Shown one piece after another: positions 1 through 7,626 of a stretch of DNA of 9,049 nucleotides. The notes below the pieces were generated by a model. It was given only the letters and a program-made list of their open reading frames with translations. It made no database searches and was not told the DNA's origin. The DNA is from an uncultured Actinomycetes bacterium (GTDB lineage: Bacteria; Actinomycetota; Acidimicrobiia; Acidimicrobiales; RAAP-2): the NCBI GenBank assembly GCA_903893955.1, contig CAITOG010000341.1:1-9049 (forward strand), given 5' to 3'. How positions within the stretch are numbered: position 1 is the stretch's first letter; each line of letters starts with the position of its first letter. A program made the position numbers and the translations under genes.

Positions 1-592
<592 letters not shown>

Positions 593-645
593 CAACGACG
601 CTCCGCGACGTGTCGACCGGCGGGTCGTCTGCTGCTTCTTTGGAA

Positions 646-666
646 GGCGGCGGGCGGCCCGCCGTC
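646..666. terminator. GC-rich hairpin between convergent thiolase and crgA
   Basis: A perfect 7-bp inverted repeat (CGGCGGG, loop CGG, CCCGCCG) extends by one G-U and one G-C pair to 9 bp. It lies 53 nt after the thiolase stop and 8 nt after the crgA stop, so it could end both transcripts. There is no clear U-tract on either side, which is common for actinobacterial hairpins, so termination is inferred. A second small hairpin (CGACC-GGCG-GGTCG, 614-627) sits between it and the thiolase stop. Confidence 0.5.
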
Positions 667-674
667 GTCGTCTG

Positions 675-1004
675 TCAGCGGTAGCGGGTGGCCATCACGA
701 AGCCGACACCGATGATGGCGAGGCCCACGAGCAGGAACCAGCCTGACGGGGTCCCGAACACGCTTAGGTAGTTGAGCAGGATCACCAGGACCCCAAGGAT
801 GAACAATCCCAAGATGAGGGGTCCGAACCACCGTGGGCTGACCTTGAGGTCACGCGGCACCGCCTTGGTGTAGCGACCAGACTCCTCGGCACCCACGTAA
901 CGACCGAGCGAGGCGTTGCGAGTCTGCGATCCCTTGGGTGTGGCACGGCCGCGCGCCGATCGACCGCGCTTGGTGGAGGAGCCAGGGCCGGTGTTGTTCG
1001 CCAT
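675..1004 (-). CDS. crgA: Cell division protein CrgA
   Basis: A small inner-membrane protein of the actinobacterial divisome. In Mycobacterium and Streptomyces CrgA binds FtsZ, FtsQ, FtsI and the wall-elongation machinery and helps recruit septal peptidoglycan synthesis. This 109-residue protein has a basic, Ser/Gly-rich cytoplasmic N-terminus (residues 1-55), the family signature ESGRYTKAVPRDLKVSPRW (about 41-59), a first membrane helix (about 60-80), a short outer loop (SVFGTPSGW) and a second helix (about 89-105) ending in VGFVMATRYR. Mycobacterial CrgA is about 93 residues; the extra length is in the basic N-terminal tail. The ATG at 1004 has no Shine-Dalgarno sequence but has a TANNNT box 8 nt upstream, suggesting a leaderless mRNA. 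It is divergent from trpG/pabA and next to the pknB operon, the conserved order in Actinobacteria. Confidence 0.95.
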   Translation of the reverse strand: MANNTGPGSSTKRGRSARGRATPKGSQTRNASLGRYVGAEESGRYTKAVPRDLKVSPRWFGPLILGLFILGVLVILLNYLSVFGTPSGWFLLVGLAIIGVGFVMATRYR

Positions 1005-1005
1005 G

Positions 1006-1044
1006 GGGTGGAACTCTAGCCACGGCGGCCGGCGGTTCCCACCC
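1006..1044. repeat. Imperfect inverted repeat in the crgA/pabA divergent promoter region
   Basis: GGGTGGAAC (1006-1014) is mirrored by GTTCCCACCC (1035-1044) with one bulged base, around a 20-nt GC-rich centre. It occupies most of the 56 bp between the two divergent starts, overlaps the crgA -10 candidate, and ends 3 bp before the pabA one. It could be a dimeric-regulator operator or a chance dyad; nothing identifies a regulator. Confidence 0.35.
1013..1018 (-). promoter_or_regulatory. Candidate -10 box for crgA (leaderless)
   Basis: On the minus strand the sequence reads TAGAGT, followed by 8 nt and then the crgA ATG. That spacing would put the transcription start at or beside the start codon. 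No convincing -35 and no ribosome binding site are visible, which agrees with a leaderless transcript of the kind common in Actinobacteria. Confidence 0.45.
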
Positions 1045-1047
1045 GTC

Positions 1048-1053
1048 TAGCCT
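1048..1053 (+). promoter_or_regulatory. Candidate -10 box for trpG/pabA (leaderless)
   Basis: TAGCCT lies 7 nt before the GTG at 1061. The purine-rich GAGGAG just upstream of the GTG (1054-1059) leaves only 1 nt of spacing, too little to act as a Shine-Dalgarno for that codon, so a leaderless start explains the site better. Confidence 0.45.
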
Positions 1054-1060
1054 GAGGAGC

Positions 1061-1642
<582 letters not shown>

Positions 1643-1662
1643 ACCACCAGGCCGACCGAGGA

Positions 1663-3585
1663 TCAGCCAGGGACGGTTGTGGTGGTCGTGGTGGTCGGCG
1701 GCGTTGCCGGACACACCCCGATGGTCACTGTGGAGCCAGCCCCGACCGACACGCCGCCAGACGGCGACTGGCTGACCACTGCGCCGACGTTCGACGGGGT
1801 ACAGCCCTGGGTGGCGGTCACCGCCGCCACGTTGAGGCCCTGTCCCTGGAGGGTCGAGGTGGCAGAGCCCTGGCTCATGCCGATGACGCTCTGGACGATG
1901 ACCTGGCACGATCCCGACGAGACCGTGAGGTTGACAGCAGTCCCCGGGTTGACCGAGGTGCCGCCGGCTGGGCTCGACGCAGTGACGAGGCCCTTGGCGT
2001 AGCTGTTCGAGCACGCCGTCGAGGTGCTCCCGACCGAGAGGTTCGCTGAGCCGAGCAGCGAGCCGGCCTGCGAGACCGACACGCCGACCACCGAGGGAAC
2101 CGTCACGGTCGTGGGCTGGCCGATGATGGTCAAGGTGACGGACGAGCCCTTGGCCACCCGGGTGCCAGCCAGCGGATCCTGCGAGACCACGGTGTTGACC
2201 GCCAGGTTGTTGGGGTTCGACGTCGCGGTCACGATCTTGAAGGTGAGGCCGATGGTCTGAAGCTTGGCCTCTGCTGCGCTCACGTCCTCGTTCTGGACGT
2301 TGGGCACGGGGACCTTCTCTGCACCTGACCCGTTCGAGACCGTGAGCTCGACCCTGGTCCCCCTGGCGACCGGCAGACCCGCAGCAGGGTTGGACGAGAG
2401 CACCGTGTTGGCTGGCTGGTTCGAATCGGTGAGCGTCACGGTGCCGACTTGGAGCCCGTCGGCCTTGAGCTCAGCCGTGGCCTGGCTGAGCGACTTGCCG
2501 GTGACCGCTGGCATGGTCAGTGAGCCTCCGGTCTTCGAGCGCGACGCCGCGTAGCCGATCCCAGCCCCGATCAAGGCCAGGATCGCCACCACGATCAAGG
2601 CGATCCAGAGGGGGCGTCGGCTCTTTCGACGTGCCAGGTCAGTTCGGGGTCCCGGGAAGACGGGGACTGCCTGGGTGGCGTTGACCGAGTCCATCATCGT
2701 GGTGGCGCTCACGTCGGCCACCGCCGCGGTGGGATCCTCGGCGACGACAGGCTTGCCGTCGACGAAGCGAAGCAGGTCAGCTCGCATGTCATCAGCCGAC
2801 TGGTAGCGGGCGCCGGGGTTCTTGGCGATCGCCATCATGGTGATCGCCTCAGCGCCTGCGGGGACCTCTGGGTTGAAGGTCCGAGGCAGCGGCGCCGCGT
2901 CGCGCACGTGCTTTGACGCCACAGCGACCGGCGAGTCTCCGGTGAAGGGTGGTCGACCGGTGAGCATCTCGTAGAAGACGATGCCGAGCGAGTACACGTC
3001 GCTGCGCGAATCCACCGTCGCGCCCTCAGCCTGCTCGGGCGAGAAGTAGGTGGCGGTGCCCATCACCGAGCCCTGCTGGGTGAGGCCCTCCTCGGTGTTG
3101 ACCGCCCGGGCGATGCCGAAGTCGGTCACCTTGACGAGACCATCCGCAGTCAGCAGCACGTTGCCCGGCTTCACGTCCCGGTGGACCACACCGTGGCGAT
3201 GGGCATAGGAGAGGGCGGCAGCCACGTTGGCGGCGATGATCGCTGCTCTCGTCGGTGGCAGCGAACCTGCCTCCTTGATCGTCGTCGACAGCGGCTCGCC
3301 ATCGATGTGCTCCATCACGATGAAGTAGGTCCCGGCGTCCTCGCCCCAGTCGAAGACCGGCACAATGTTCGGGTGGCTGAGGCGAGCTGCCGCTTGCGCT
3401 TCGCGCTTGAAGCGCTCGACGAAGGTGGGGTCGACGCTCAGCTCCGCGAAGAGCACCTTGAGAGCGACGATCCGATCGAGCAGTCGATCGTGAGCCCGAT
3501 AGACCTGCGCCATGCCACCGCGCGCGATCAAATGCGTCAACTCGTAGCGATCAGAGAAGATGCGCGGCTCGGCAACCGGTTCCAT
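1663..3585 (-). CDS. pknB: PASTA-domain transmembrane Ser/Thr protein kinase PknB
   Basis: An essential-type membrane kinase that phosphorylates division and wall-synthesis proteins in response to muropeptide or lipid II ligands. The 640-residue protein has a Hanks-type kinase domain (about 11-275): Gly-loop ARGGMAQVY (21-29), Lys43 in VALK, Glu62, HRDVKPGN (135-142, Asp137), DFG (155-157) and the GTATYFSPEQA segment. A basic juxtamembrane linker follows (about 280-325), then one membrane helix (326-347) and four outer PASTA repeats (about 355-419, 424-490, 492-558, 560-626). Against mycobacterial PknB's activation-loop VTQT, this protein has LTQQ: the first Thr (Thr169) is kept and the second is Gln171. 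PASTA 3 and 4 carry two cysteines each (525, 560; 595, 625). The chain ends in seven threonines then VPG. It is last in the operon, after a 52-nt gap holding a possible own promoter. No separate PknA is present. Confidence 0.97.
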   Translation of the reverse strand: MEPVAEPRIFSDRYELTHLIARGGMAQVYRAHDRLLDRIVALKVLFAELSVDPTFVERFKREAQAAARLSHPNIVPVFDWGEDAGTYFIVMEHIDGEPLSTTIKEAGSLPPTRAAIIAANVAAALSYAHRHGVVHRDVKPGNVLLTADGLVKVTDFGIARAVNTEEGLTQQGSVMGTATYFSPEQAEGATVDSRSDVYSLGIVFYEMLTGRPPFTGDSPVAVASKHVRDAAPLPRTFNPEVPAGAEAITMMAIAKNPGARYQSADDMRADLLRFVDGKPVVAEDPTAAVADVSATTMMDSVNATQAVPVFPGPRTDLARRKSRRPLWIALIVVAILALIGAGIGYAASRSKTGGSLTMPAVTGKSLSQATAELKADGLQVGTVTLTDSNQPANTVLSSNPAAGLPVARGTRVELTVSNGSGAEKVPVPNVQNEDVSAAEAKLQTIGLTFKIVTATSNPNNLAVNTVVSQDPLAGTRVAKGSSVTLTIIGQPTTVTVPSVVGVSVSQAGSLLGSANLSVGSTSTACSNSYAKGLVTASSPAGGTSVNPGTAVNLTVSSGSCQVIVQSVIGMSQGSATSTLQGQGLNVAAVTATQGCTPSNVGAVVSQSPSGGVSVGAGSTVTIGVCPATPPTTTTTTTVPG

Positions 3586-3594
3586 TAGCGGATC

Positions 3595-3600
3595 AGCCTA
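3595..3600 (-). promoter_or_regulatory. Candidate internal -10 box for pknB
   Basis: The minus strand reads TAGGCT, 9 nt before the pknB ATG, inside the 52-nt gap after pbpA. No Shine-Dalgarno is evident before the ATG. It matches the TANNNT placement at other transcription-unit starts here and could give pknB some expression independent of the operon. Confidence 0.35.
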
Positions 3601-3637
3601 CGTTGCCAACGGCCACGACCGAGTGAGGGTTGCACGA

Positions 3638-5146
3638 TCACCCTGGGCACGTCGTCGAGGTGTTCGACACCGGCTGACCGATAGCCGCGGCGAGCGACCC
3701 TTCGATCATGCACTTCATGACCGGACCGGCCACCTCGGCACCGGTAGCGCTCAACGCTTGGTCCGGCAGGATCACCGCGATAGCGATCTCTGGGTGCGAC
3801 GCCGGCGCGAAGGCGATCATCCAGTCGTCGGTCTTCTGGTTGACGTTGGTCAGCGAGGTCTGGGCGGTGCCGGTCTTGGCCGCGACCTCGTCTTGGGAGA
3901 GGAAGCCGACGCCACTTGCGGTCCCCGCGGTGACGACCTGCTGCATCAGGGTCGAGATCGAGGCAGCGGTCGATGGCGTCATCGTGGTGAGCCACTGGTG
4001 TGGGCCATAGCGATCGACGAGGTTGCCCTGGGCGTCGCGGATCTCTCGCATGAGGTGCGGGGTCATCAGGCGGCCCCCGTTGGCCACCGCAGCCGCGTCG
4101 AGGGCGTTCTGGAGCGCCGTGGCGGTCACGTCACCCTGGCCGATGGCGCCATAGGCCAGGAACGGCTGGTTGTGGATGAGCGTGATGGGCTTGGGGAAGT
4201 TCGAGATGGCCACGCCCGGCAGGTCGAGCGGTGCTCGGGCGTCAAAGCCGAAGGTCTTGGCCTGCTTCCAGAGCGTGATCCCACCGAGATCGAGACCGAG
4301 CTGTGCGAAGCCGGTGTCGCACGATGGCGGCAGCATCTCAGCAATGGTGCCCCCACACGTCCCGCCGCCATAGTTCTGGAGCTGGAGGTTCGTATTCGGC
4401 AGCGGTATCGAGGATTCCTGCGGGTAGGACTTCGAGACGAGGTCGGGCCGGAAGTCGTAGGCGGCGGCCGAGGTGACGATCTTGAAGGTCGAGCCGGGCG
4501 GGAAGGTGCGCTGATAGGTCAGCGCGGTCAGCGGTGCGTAGCCGAACGCGTTCGGCGTGTTGGCCGCGGCCCAGGCTTGTCGCTCGGTCGCACCCGAGGG
4601 CGCCACCAGAGGGTTCGGGTCGAAGGTCGGATTGGCGTACATCGCGAGCACCGCACCGTTCGACGGGTTGAGCGCCACGATGGCGCCATTGCGCCCTGCG
4701 AGCTGCTGGGCGGCGAGGTTCTGCAGCGACGGCAGGATGGTGAGCGCGACCGAGTCGGTGGTGGTGGTCGGACTCAAGATCTGCGACAGCGTGGTGGCCG
4801 GGACGTTATGAGTCATCAGCTCGTTGTTGTACTGGGCCTCGATGCCCCAGGTCCCATAGATCGGGGAGTCGAAGCCGGTGATCTGGCCGAAGAGCTGGCC
4901 AGATGGGTAGACGCGCTGGTACTTGTAGACACCCGTCGGCGTCGGCACCGACTTGGCCAGCACCGAGCCATCGCCGGCGAGGATCCGACCTCGTCCGAGG
5001 CTCAGGCGGGCGGTGATGTTCCTCGGGTTCTTCGGATCTGCGGCCAGGCGATGGGCCTGGCGAAACTGGATATTCGCCGCCTGGAGCAAGACCATGCCGA
5101 AGAGGAGCATCATGATCATCGCCATGATGCGAATGCGCCTGCCCAC
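3638..5146 (-). CDS. pbpA: Class B penicillin-binding protein (transpeptidase) PbpA
   Basis: A membrane-anchored monofunctional peptidoglycan transpeptidase that cross-links new strands, normally paired with a SEDS glycosyltransferase (RodA/FtsW). Its 502 residues are close to the 491 of M. tuberculosis PbpA. The N-terminus MGRRIRIM is basic and followed by one membrane helix (about 7-26), then the pedestal region and the transpeptidase domain. Active-site motifs are Ser219-x-x-Lys222 (PGSTFK), Ser275-Cys276-Asp277 in place of the usual Ser-x-Asn, and Lys424-Thr-Gly (AAKTGTA). The residues NYGGGTCGG (258-266) match the NYGG-Cys region of mycobacterial PbpA. The start is GTG, 3 nt past the phosphatase stop; the next ATG (codon 8) would discard the basic residues ahead of the helix, so GTG was preferred. 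No rodA/ftsW lies beside it. The C-terminus is Ser/Thr-rich and ends TTCPG. Confidence 0.95.
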   Translation of the reverse strand: MGRRIRIMAMIMMLLFGMVLLQAANIQFRQAHRLAADPKNPRNITARLSLGRGRILAGDGSVLAKSVPTPTGVYKYQRVYPSGQLFGQITGFDSPIYGTWGIEAQYNNELMTHNVPATTLSQILSPTTTTDSVALTILPSLQNLAAQQLAGRNGAIVALNPSNGAVLAMYANPTFDPNPLVAPSGATERQAWAAANTPNAFGYAPLTALTYQRTFPPGSTFKIVTSAAAYDFRPDLVSKSYPQESSIPLPNTNLQLQNYGGGTCGGTIAEMLPPSCDTGFAQLGLDLGGITLWKQAKTFGFDARAPLDLPGVAISNFPKPITLIHNQPFLAYGAIGQGDVTATALQNALDAAAVANGGRLMTPHLMREIRDAQGNLVDRYGPHQWLTTMTPSTAASISTLMQQVVTAGTASGVGFLSQDEVAAKTGTAQTSLTNVNQKTDDWMIAFAPASHPEIAIAVILPDQALSATGAEVAGPVMKCMIEGSLAAAIGQPVSNTSTTCPG

Positions 5147-5149
5147 TGC

Positions 5150-6451
5150 CTAGCCCGCCCCGGCGGTGATCGTGGTGGTGGTCGAAGAGAACGTCAACGG
5201 CACCGAGGTGGTGGTGGACGAAGAAGGCTGCGGCGCGTTCACCGCCTGGTATTCAGCGGCGAGGTTGGCGACATAGCGCTTGGCTGCATCGAGCGATGGC
5301 TCGACGACGCTGCCCTTCAAGGTCGCCCGCCTCGAGGGCAGGATCTGGTCGATCGGGGTCGATGAGACCGTCACCAGCTGGGGCTGGAACCAGAGCACGC
5401 CTCCGGGTCGCCCTTGGTAGATCACGATCGCGTCGTGCTGGGTGGTCACGTAGTAGCTCGACGTGGCGTACCAACGCAGGAAGGCCCAGGCACCAACCAA
5501 GACGCCGACGACGAGCAGCATGAAGAACACCACGCGGAACGTAAGCGCACGGCGGACGCCGAGCCGACGGCGCCGAGCTAGCCAGCTCTCGTCCGCCGGG
5601 ACTGGCGCGGGCGCAGGGGCTGGGCGCGACACGTTCGACGCGCTCGGGCCGAGACGCTCTGACGCGGCCGTGGTGGTGGCGACGATCCGGTGGGCCTCGG
5701 TTCGCTCACCCTCGACCTCGACGCCTTCGTCAGCGATGACCACGTCGATCACGACCACCGAGATGTTGTCCGCTCCGCCATGGGCGTTGGCCCGGCTCAC
5801 CAGCTCATCGGCTGCGTCCTGCGGATCGGCGACCGTGGCCAGGACACGGGCGATCTCCTCGTCATCGACTTCGTTCGTCAACCCGTCGCTGCACAGCAGC
5901 ACCCGATCGCCCTCACGGATGGCGATCGGGAACGTGTCGGGCGTGACCTCCCCCTCGATGCCGAGCGCTCGAGTGATGACGTGGCGCTGAGGGTGGGTCG
6001 CCGCCTCCTCCAAGGTGATCTCACCCCCTCGGACCATCTCGGCTGCCAACGAGTGATCATCGGTGACCTGGCGAACAGCACCCTCACGGAACCGATAGGC
6101 CCTCGAGTCCCCGACGTTGAGCACGACCAGCTGGTCACCGGTGGGCCCGGCCAGCAGGCAGGCAGCGACAACGGTCGTGCCCATCCCGGCGAGTGTGGGG
6201 TCCTGGAGCGACGCCCGGAAGATCGCCTCGTTCGCGCTTCGAACAGCGGTCGTGAAGCCCTCGATCGTGCCGATCCGCTCTGCCGCAGCACGGAGTGCAT
6301 CGATGGCGGTGCTTGAGGCGACCTCGCCGGCGGCGTGTCCACCCATGCCGTCGGCGACGACGAACAGGGTCGGCGTGGTGAGGACAGCGTCCTGATTGAT
6401 CGATCGGACCCGCCCGGTGTCGGTTGCTGACCCCGCCCGAAGGACGCTCAT
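5150..6451 (-). CDS. pstP: PP2C-type membrane Ser/Thr protein phosphatase (PstP)
   Basis: A metal-dependent phosphatase that reverses phosphorylation by PknB-type kinases and dephosphorylates wall-synthesis targets. The 433-residue protein has a cytoplasmic PP2C domain (about 1-240) with RSINQDA (Asp21), VADGMGGHAAGE (Asp34, Gly35), GMGTT, NVGDSRAYR, DDHS, CSDGL (Asp189) and GADNIS (Asp228), so the metal-binding acidic residues are all present. An Ala/Pro linker (about 265-287) and a basic patch (LARRRRLGVRR) precede one membrane helix (about 304-325). The outer domain begins SSYYVTTQHDAIVIYQG, typical of the family, and ends in a Ser/Thr-rich tail with TTTT. It is shorter than M. tuberculosis PstP (514 residues). 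The ATG overlaps the fhaB stop as ATGA. A GAGGT ribosome binding site lies 6 nt upstream of the ATG. Confidence 0.95.
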   Translation of the reverse strand: MSVLRAGSATDTGRVRSINQDAVLTTPTLFVVADGMGGHAAGEVASSTAIDALRAAAERIGTIEGFTTAVRSANEAIFRASLQDPTLAGMGTTVVAACLLAGPTGDQLVVLNVGDSRAYRFREGAVRQVTDDHSLAAEMVRGGEITLEEAATHPQRHVITRALGIEGEVTPDTFPIAIREGDRVLLCSDGLTNEVDDEEIARVLATVADPQDAADELVSRANAHGGADNISVVVIDVVIADEGVEVEGERTEAHRIVATTTAASERLGPSASNVSRPAPAPAPVPADESWLARRRRLGVRRALTFRVVFFMLLVVGVLVGAWAFLRWYATSSYYVTTQHDAIVIYQGRPGGVLWFQPQLVTVSSTPIDQILPSRRATLKGSVVEPSLDAAKRYVANLAAEYQAVNAPQPSSSTTTSVPLTFSSTTTTITAGAG

Positions 6452-6921
6452 CGAGCGACCTCGAAGATCGTGCCACCGATCTGCACGAGGTCGCCGCGGC
6501 TCAGTTTGGTCGGGATTACGACCCGCTCGGTGTTCACGTAGGTCCCATTGGTCGAGTGCAGGTCCTCGACCGACAGGGTCGTTCCATCGGTCGTCACCTT
6601 GGCGTGGACCGTTGAGGCATAGACGTCGTCAGGGATGGCGATGTCGCACATCAAGGAGCGACCAATGGTCATCTCCTTGCCGGCTTGGCCGGTGAACCGC
6701 TCGCCGGCCCGACCTTCCGGCTCGAGGATCTCGAGGGTGAGCGCTCGACGACCGCTCGCCCCACGACGCTCCTTGCGACGACCACCTGGCCTGGTCTCGA
6801 CCCACACCGCTCTGACCACCCGAAGGAAGAAGAGGAAGATCAGGATCACCACGAACCACTGCAGCGGTCGGATGATGGCTTGGTAGTTGGTCTGCGCCAG
6901 CAGCCAGGAGCCCTCGTTCAC
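6448..6921 (-). CDS. fhaB: FHA-domain membrane protein FhaB (FipA-like)
   Basis: A small membrane-tethered phosphothreonine reader that in mycobacteria (FipA, Rv0019c, 155 residues) links PknB/PknA signalling to the FtsZ-FtsQ division complex. This protein has 157 residues: a short N-terminus, one membrane helix (about 18-40, rich in Phe/Val/Ile/Leu), a basic linker (about 45-60) and an FHA domain (about 62-157). The FHA motifs are IGRS (86-89), Ser103-x-x-His106 (STVH) and STNGTYVN (123-130), so the phosphothreonine-binding residues are intact. The start codon is GTG, overlapping the fhaA stop as GTGA; no good ribosome binding site is seen, so translation is probably coupled to fhaA. It overlaps the downstream phosphatase by 4 nt. 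Confidence 0.93.
   Translation of the reverse strand: MNEGSWLLAQTNYQAIIRPLQWFVVILIFLFFLRVVRAVWVETRPGGRRKERRGASGRRALTLEILEPEGRAGERFTGQAGKEMTIGRSLMCDIAIPDDVYASTVHAKVTTDGTTLSVEDLHSTNGTYVNTERVVIPTKLSRGDLVQIGGTIFEVAR
6458..6462 (-). promoter_or_regulatory. Ribosome binding site of the PP2C phosphatase
   Basis: On the minus strand GAGGT lies 6 nt before the ATG at 6451, inside the end of fhaB. It is the best-spaced Shine-Dalgarno in the operon and confirms the ATGA-overlap start. Confidence 0.6.
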
Positions 6922-7568
6922 GAGGACACGACATCCAGGCGAGAGGTCCCGATCGCGATCACGTCACCAGCGACTGCGGTTGCAGAGGAGATCGGCACCC
7001 CGTTGAGGGTGGTCCCGTTGGTGCTGTTCATATCGGTCACCACCAGATCCTCGCCGATCAGGGCGATCTGCGCGTGGTGCCGGGACACGTTCGGATCGTT
7101 CAGAACGACGTCGCAACCCGGGTCACGGCCGAGCACGATGGGGGTCGCCGATGGTCGGATCCGCCGCCCATCGGGCAGCACGACGTCGAGCACGTCCATC
7201 CCCTCGATCACCCGAGCTTCGACAGTGATCTGGCCGGCCTTGGTGCGCGACGACTCGAAGATGTCCACCTCGACCGGACCGAGCAGGACATAGCTCTCGA
7301 GCTCAGCGTGCTCCCGAGCGGCCTCTGCGAGCTCCCGGACCAGCGCATCGACATAGCTCGAGAACCGCTCGACGTCTGCTGGGGAGAGGGTCACCGTGAA
7401 GGCATTGGGCGCGACCAACTGACCCCGCGGCCCGACGCGGCGCTGTAGATCCATCTCCCGAGTGAGTCGTCGGCCGATCTCCACCGGCTGCAGGCTGCTG
7501 CGGAATGGCCGGGTGAGGGATCCCTCTACGAGACGCTCGAGTCGTTCCTCGAACCTCTTGAGCCCCAT
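6918..7568 (-). CDS. fhaA: DUF3662 and FHA-domain protein FhaA, compact form
   Basis: The first gene of the operon. Mycobacterial FhaA (Rv0020c) binds phosphorylated MviN/MurJ and other PknB substrates at the pole and septum. This 216-residue version has the N-terminal DUF3662 domain (about 1-120, beginning MGLKRFEERLERLVEG) followed almost directly by a C-terminal FHA domain (about 125-216) with LGRDPGCDVVL (Gly147-Arg148), SRHH (162-165) and NSTNGTTLNG (181-190). M. tuberculosis FhaA is 527 residues because of a long linker between the two domains; that linker is essentially missing here. No membrane segment is seen, so it should be cytosolic. The ATG start has GGGAG 4 nt upstream. It is divergent from tRNA-Leu across 102 bp. 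Confidence 0.95.
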   Translation of the reverse strand: MGLKRFEERLERLVEGSLTRPFRSSLQPVEIGRRLTREMDLQRRVGPRGQLVAPNAFTVTLSPADVERFSSYVDALVRELAEAAREHAELESYVLLGPVEVDIFESSRTKAGQITVEARVIEGMDVLDVVLPDGRRIRPSATPIVLGRDPGCDVVLNDPNVSRHHAQIALIGEDLVVTDMNSTNGTTLNGVPISSATAVAGDVIAIGTSRLDVVSS

Positions 7569-7572
7569 GATG

Positions 7573-7584
7573 CTCCCGACATTA
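7573..7584 (-). promoter_or_regulatory. fhaA start region: GGGAG ribosome site and TAATGT box
   Basis: The minus strand reads TAATGT (7584-7579), then one base, then GGGAG (7577-7573), then 4 nt to the fhaA ATG. The two signals are mutually awkward: if TAATGT is the -10 box, transcription would start within or just past GGGAG and give a nearly leaderless mRNA; if GGGAG is used, the operon promoter must lie further upstream in 7585-7670. The sequence alone does not decide. Confidence 0.35.
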
Positions 7585-7626
7585 CCGAAGCCAAGACCTC
7601 TGGCTGCGCCACAGGCCCGAAACCCG

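Larger units (their letters stand above)
1663..7568 (-). other. Five-gene operon fhaA-fhaB-PP2C-pbpA-pknB
   Basis: Five same-strand genes, transcribed right to left, couple Ser/Thr phosphorylation to wall synthesis. Junctions are a GTGA overlap (fhaA/fhaB, 6918-6921), an ATGA overlap (fhaB/phosphatase, 6448-6451), a 3-nt gap (phosphatase/pbpA) and a 52-nt gap (pbpA/pknB). The mycobacterial order is fhaA-fhaB-pstP-rodA-pbpA-pknA-pknB; here rodA and pknA are absent and their neighbours abut directly. Translational coupling of the first three genes is likely. Confidence 0.9.

Noticed and set aside
938..1060. Upstream ATG start for trpG/pabA
   Set aside because: It would add 41 residues not found in the family and overlap the start of crgA; GTG at 1061 gives the normal length and N-terminus.
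3560..5365. A very long open frame (601 codons) on the plus strand across pbpA and the end of the phosphatase gene
   Set aside because: It is antisense to clear pbpA and phosphatase motifs, its product is Arg/Gly-rich with no recognisable domain, and long shadow frames are expected opposite GC-rich genes.
5690..6316. Plus-strand open frame of 208 codons opposite the phosphatase
   Set aside because: It lies entirely opposite the PP2C catalytic motifs and shows no domain of its own.
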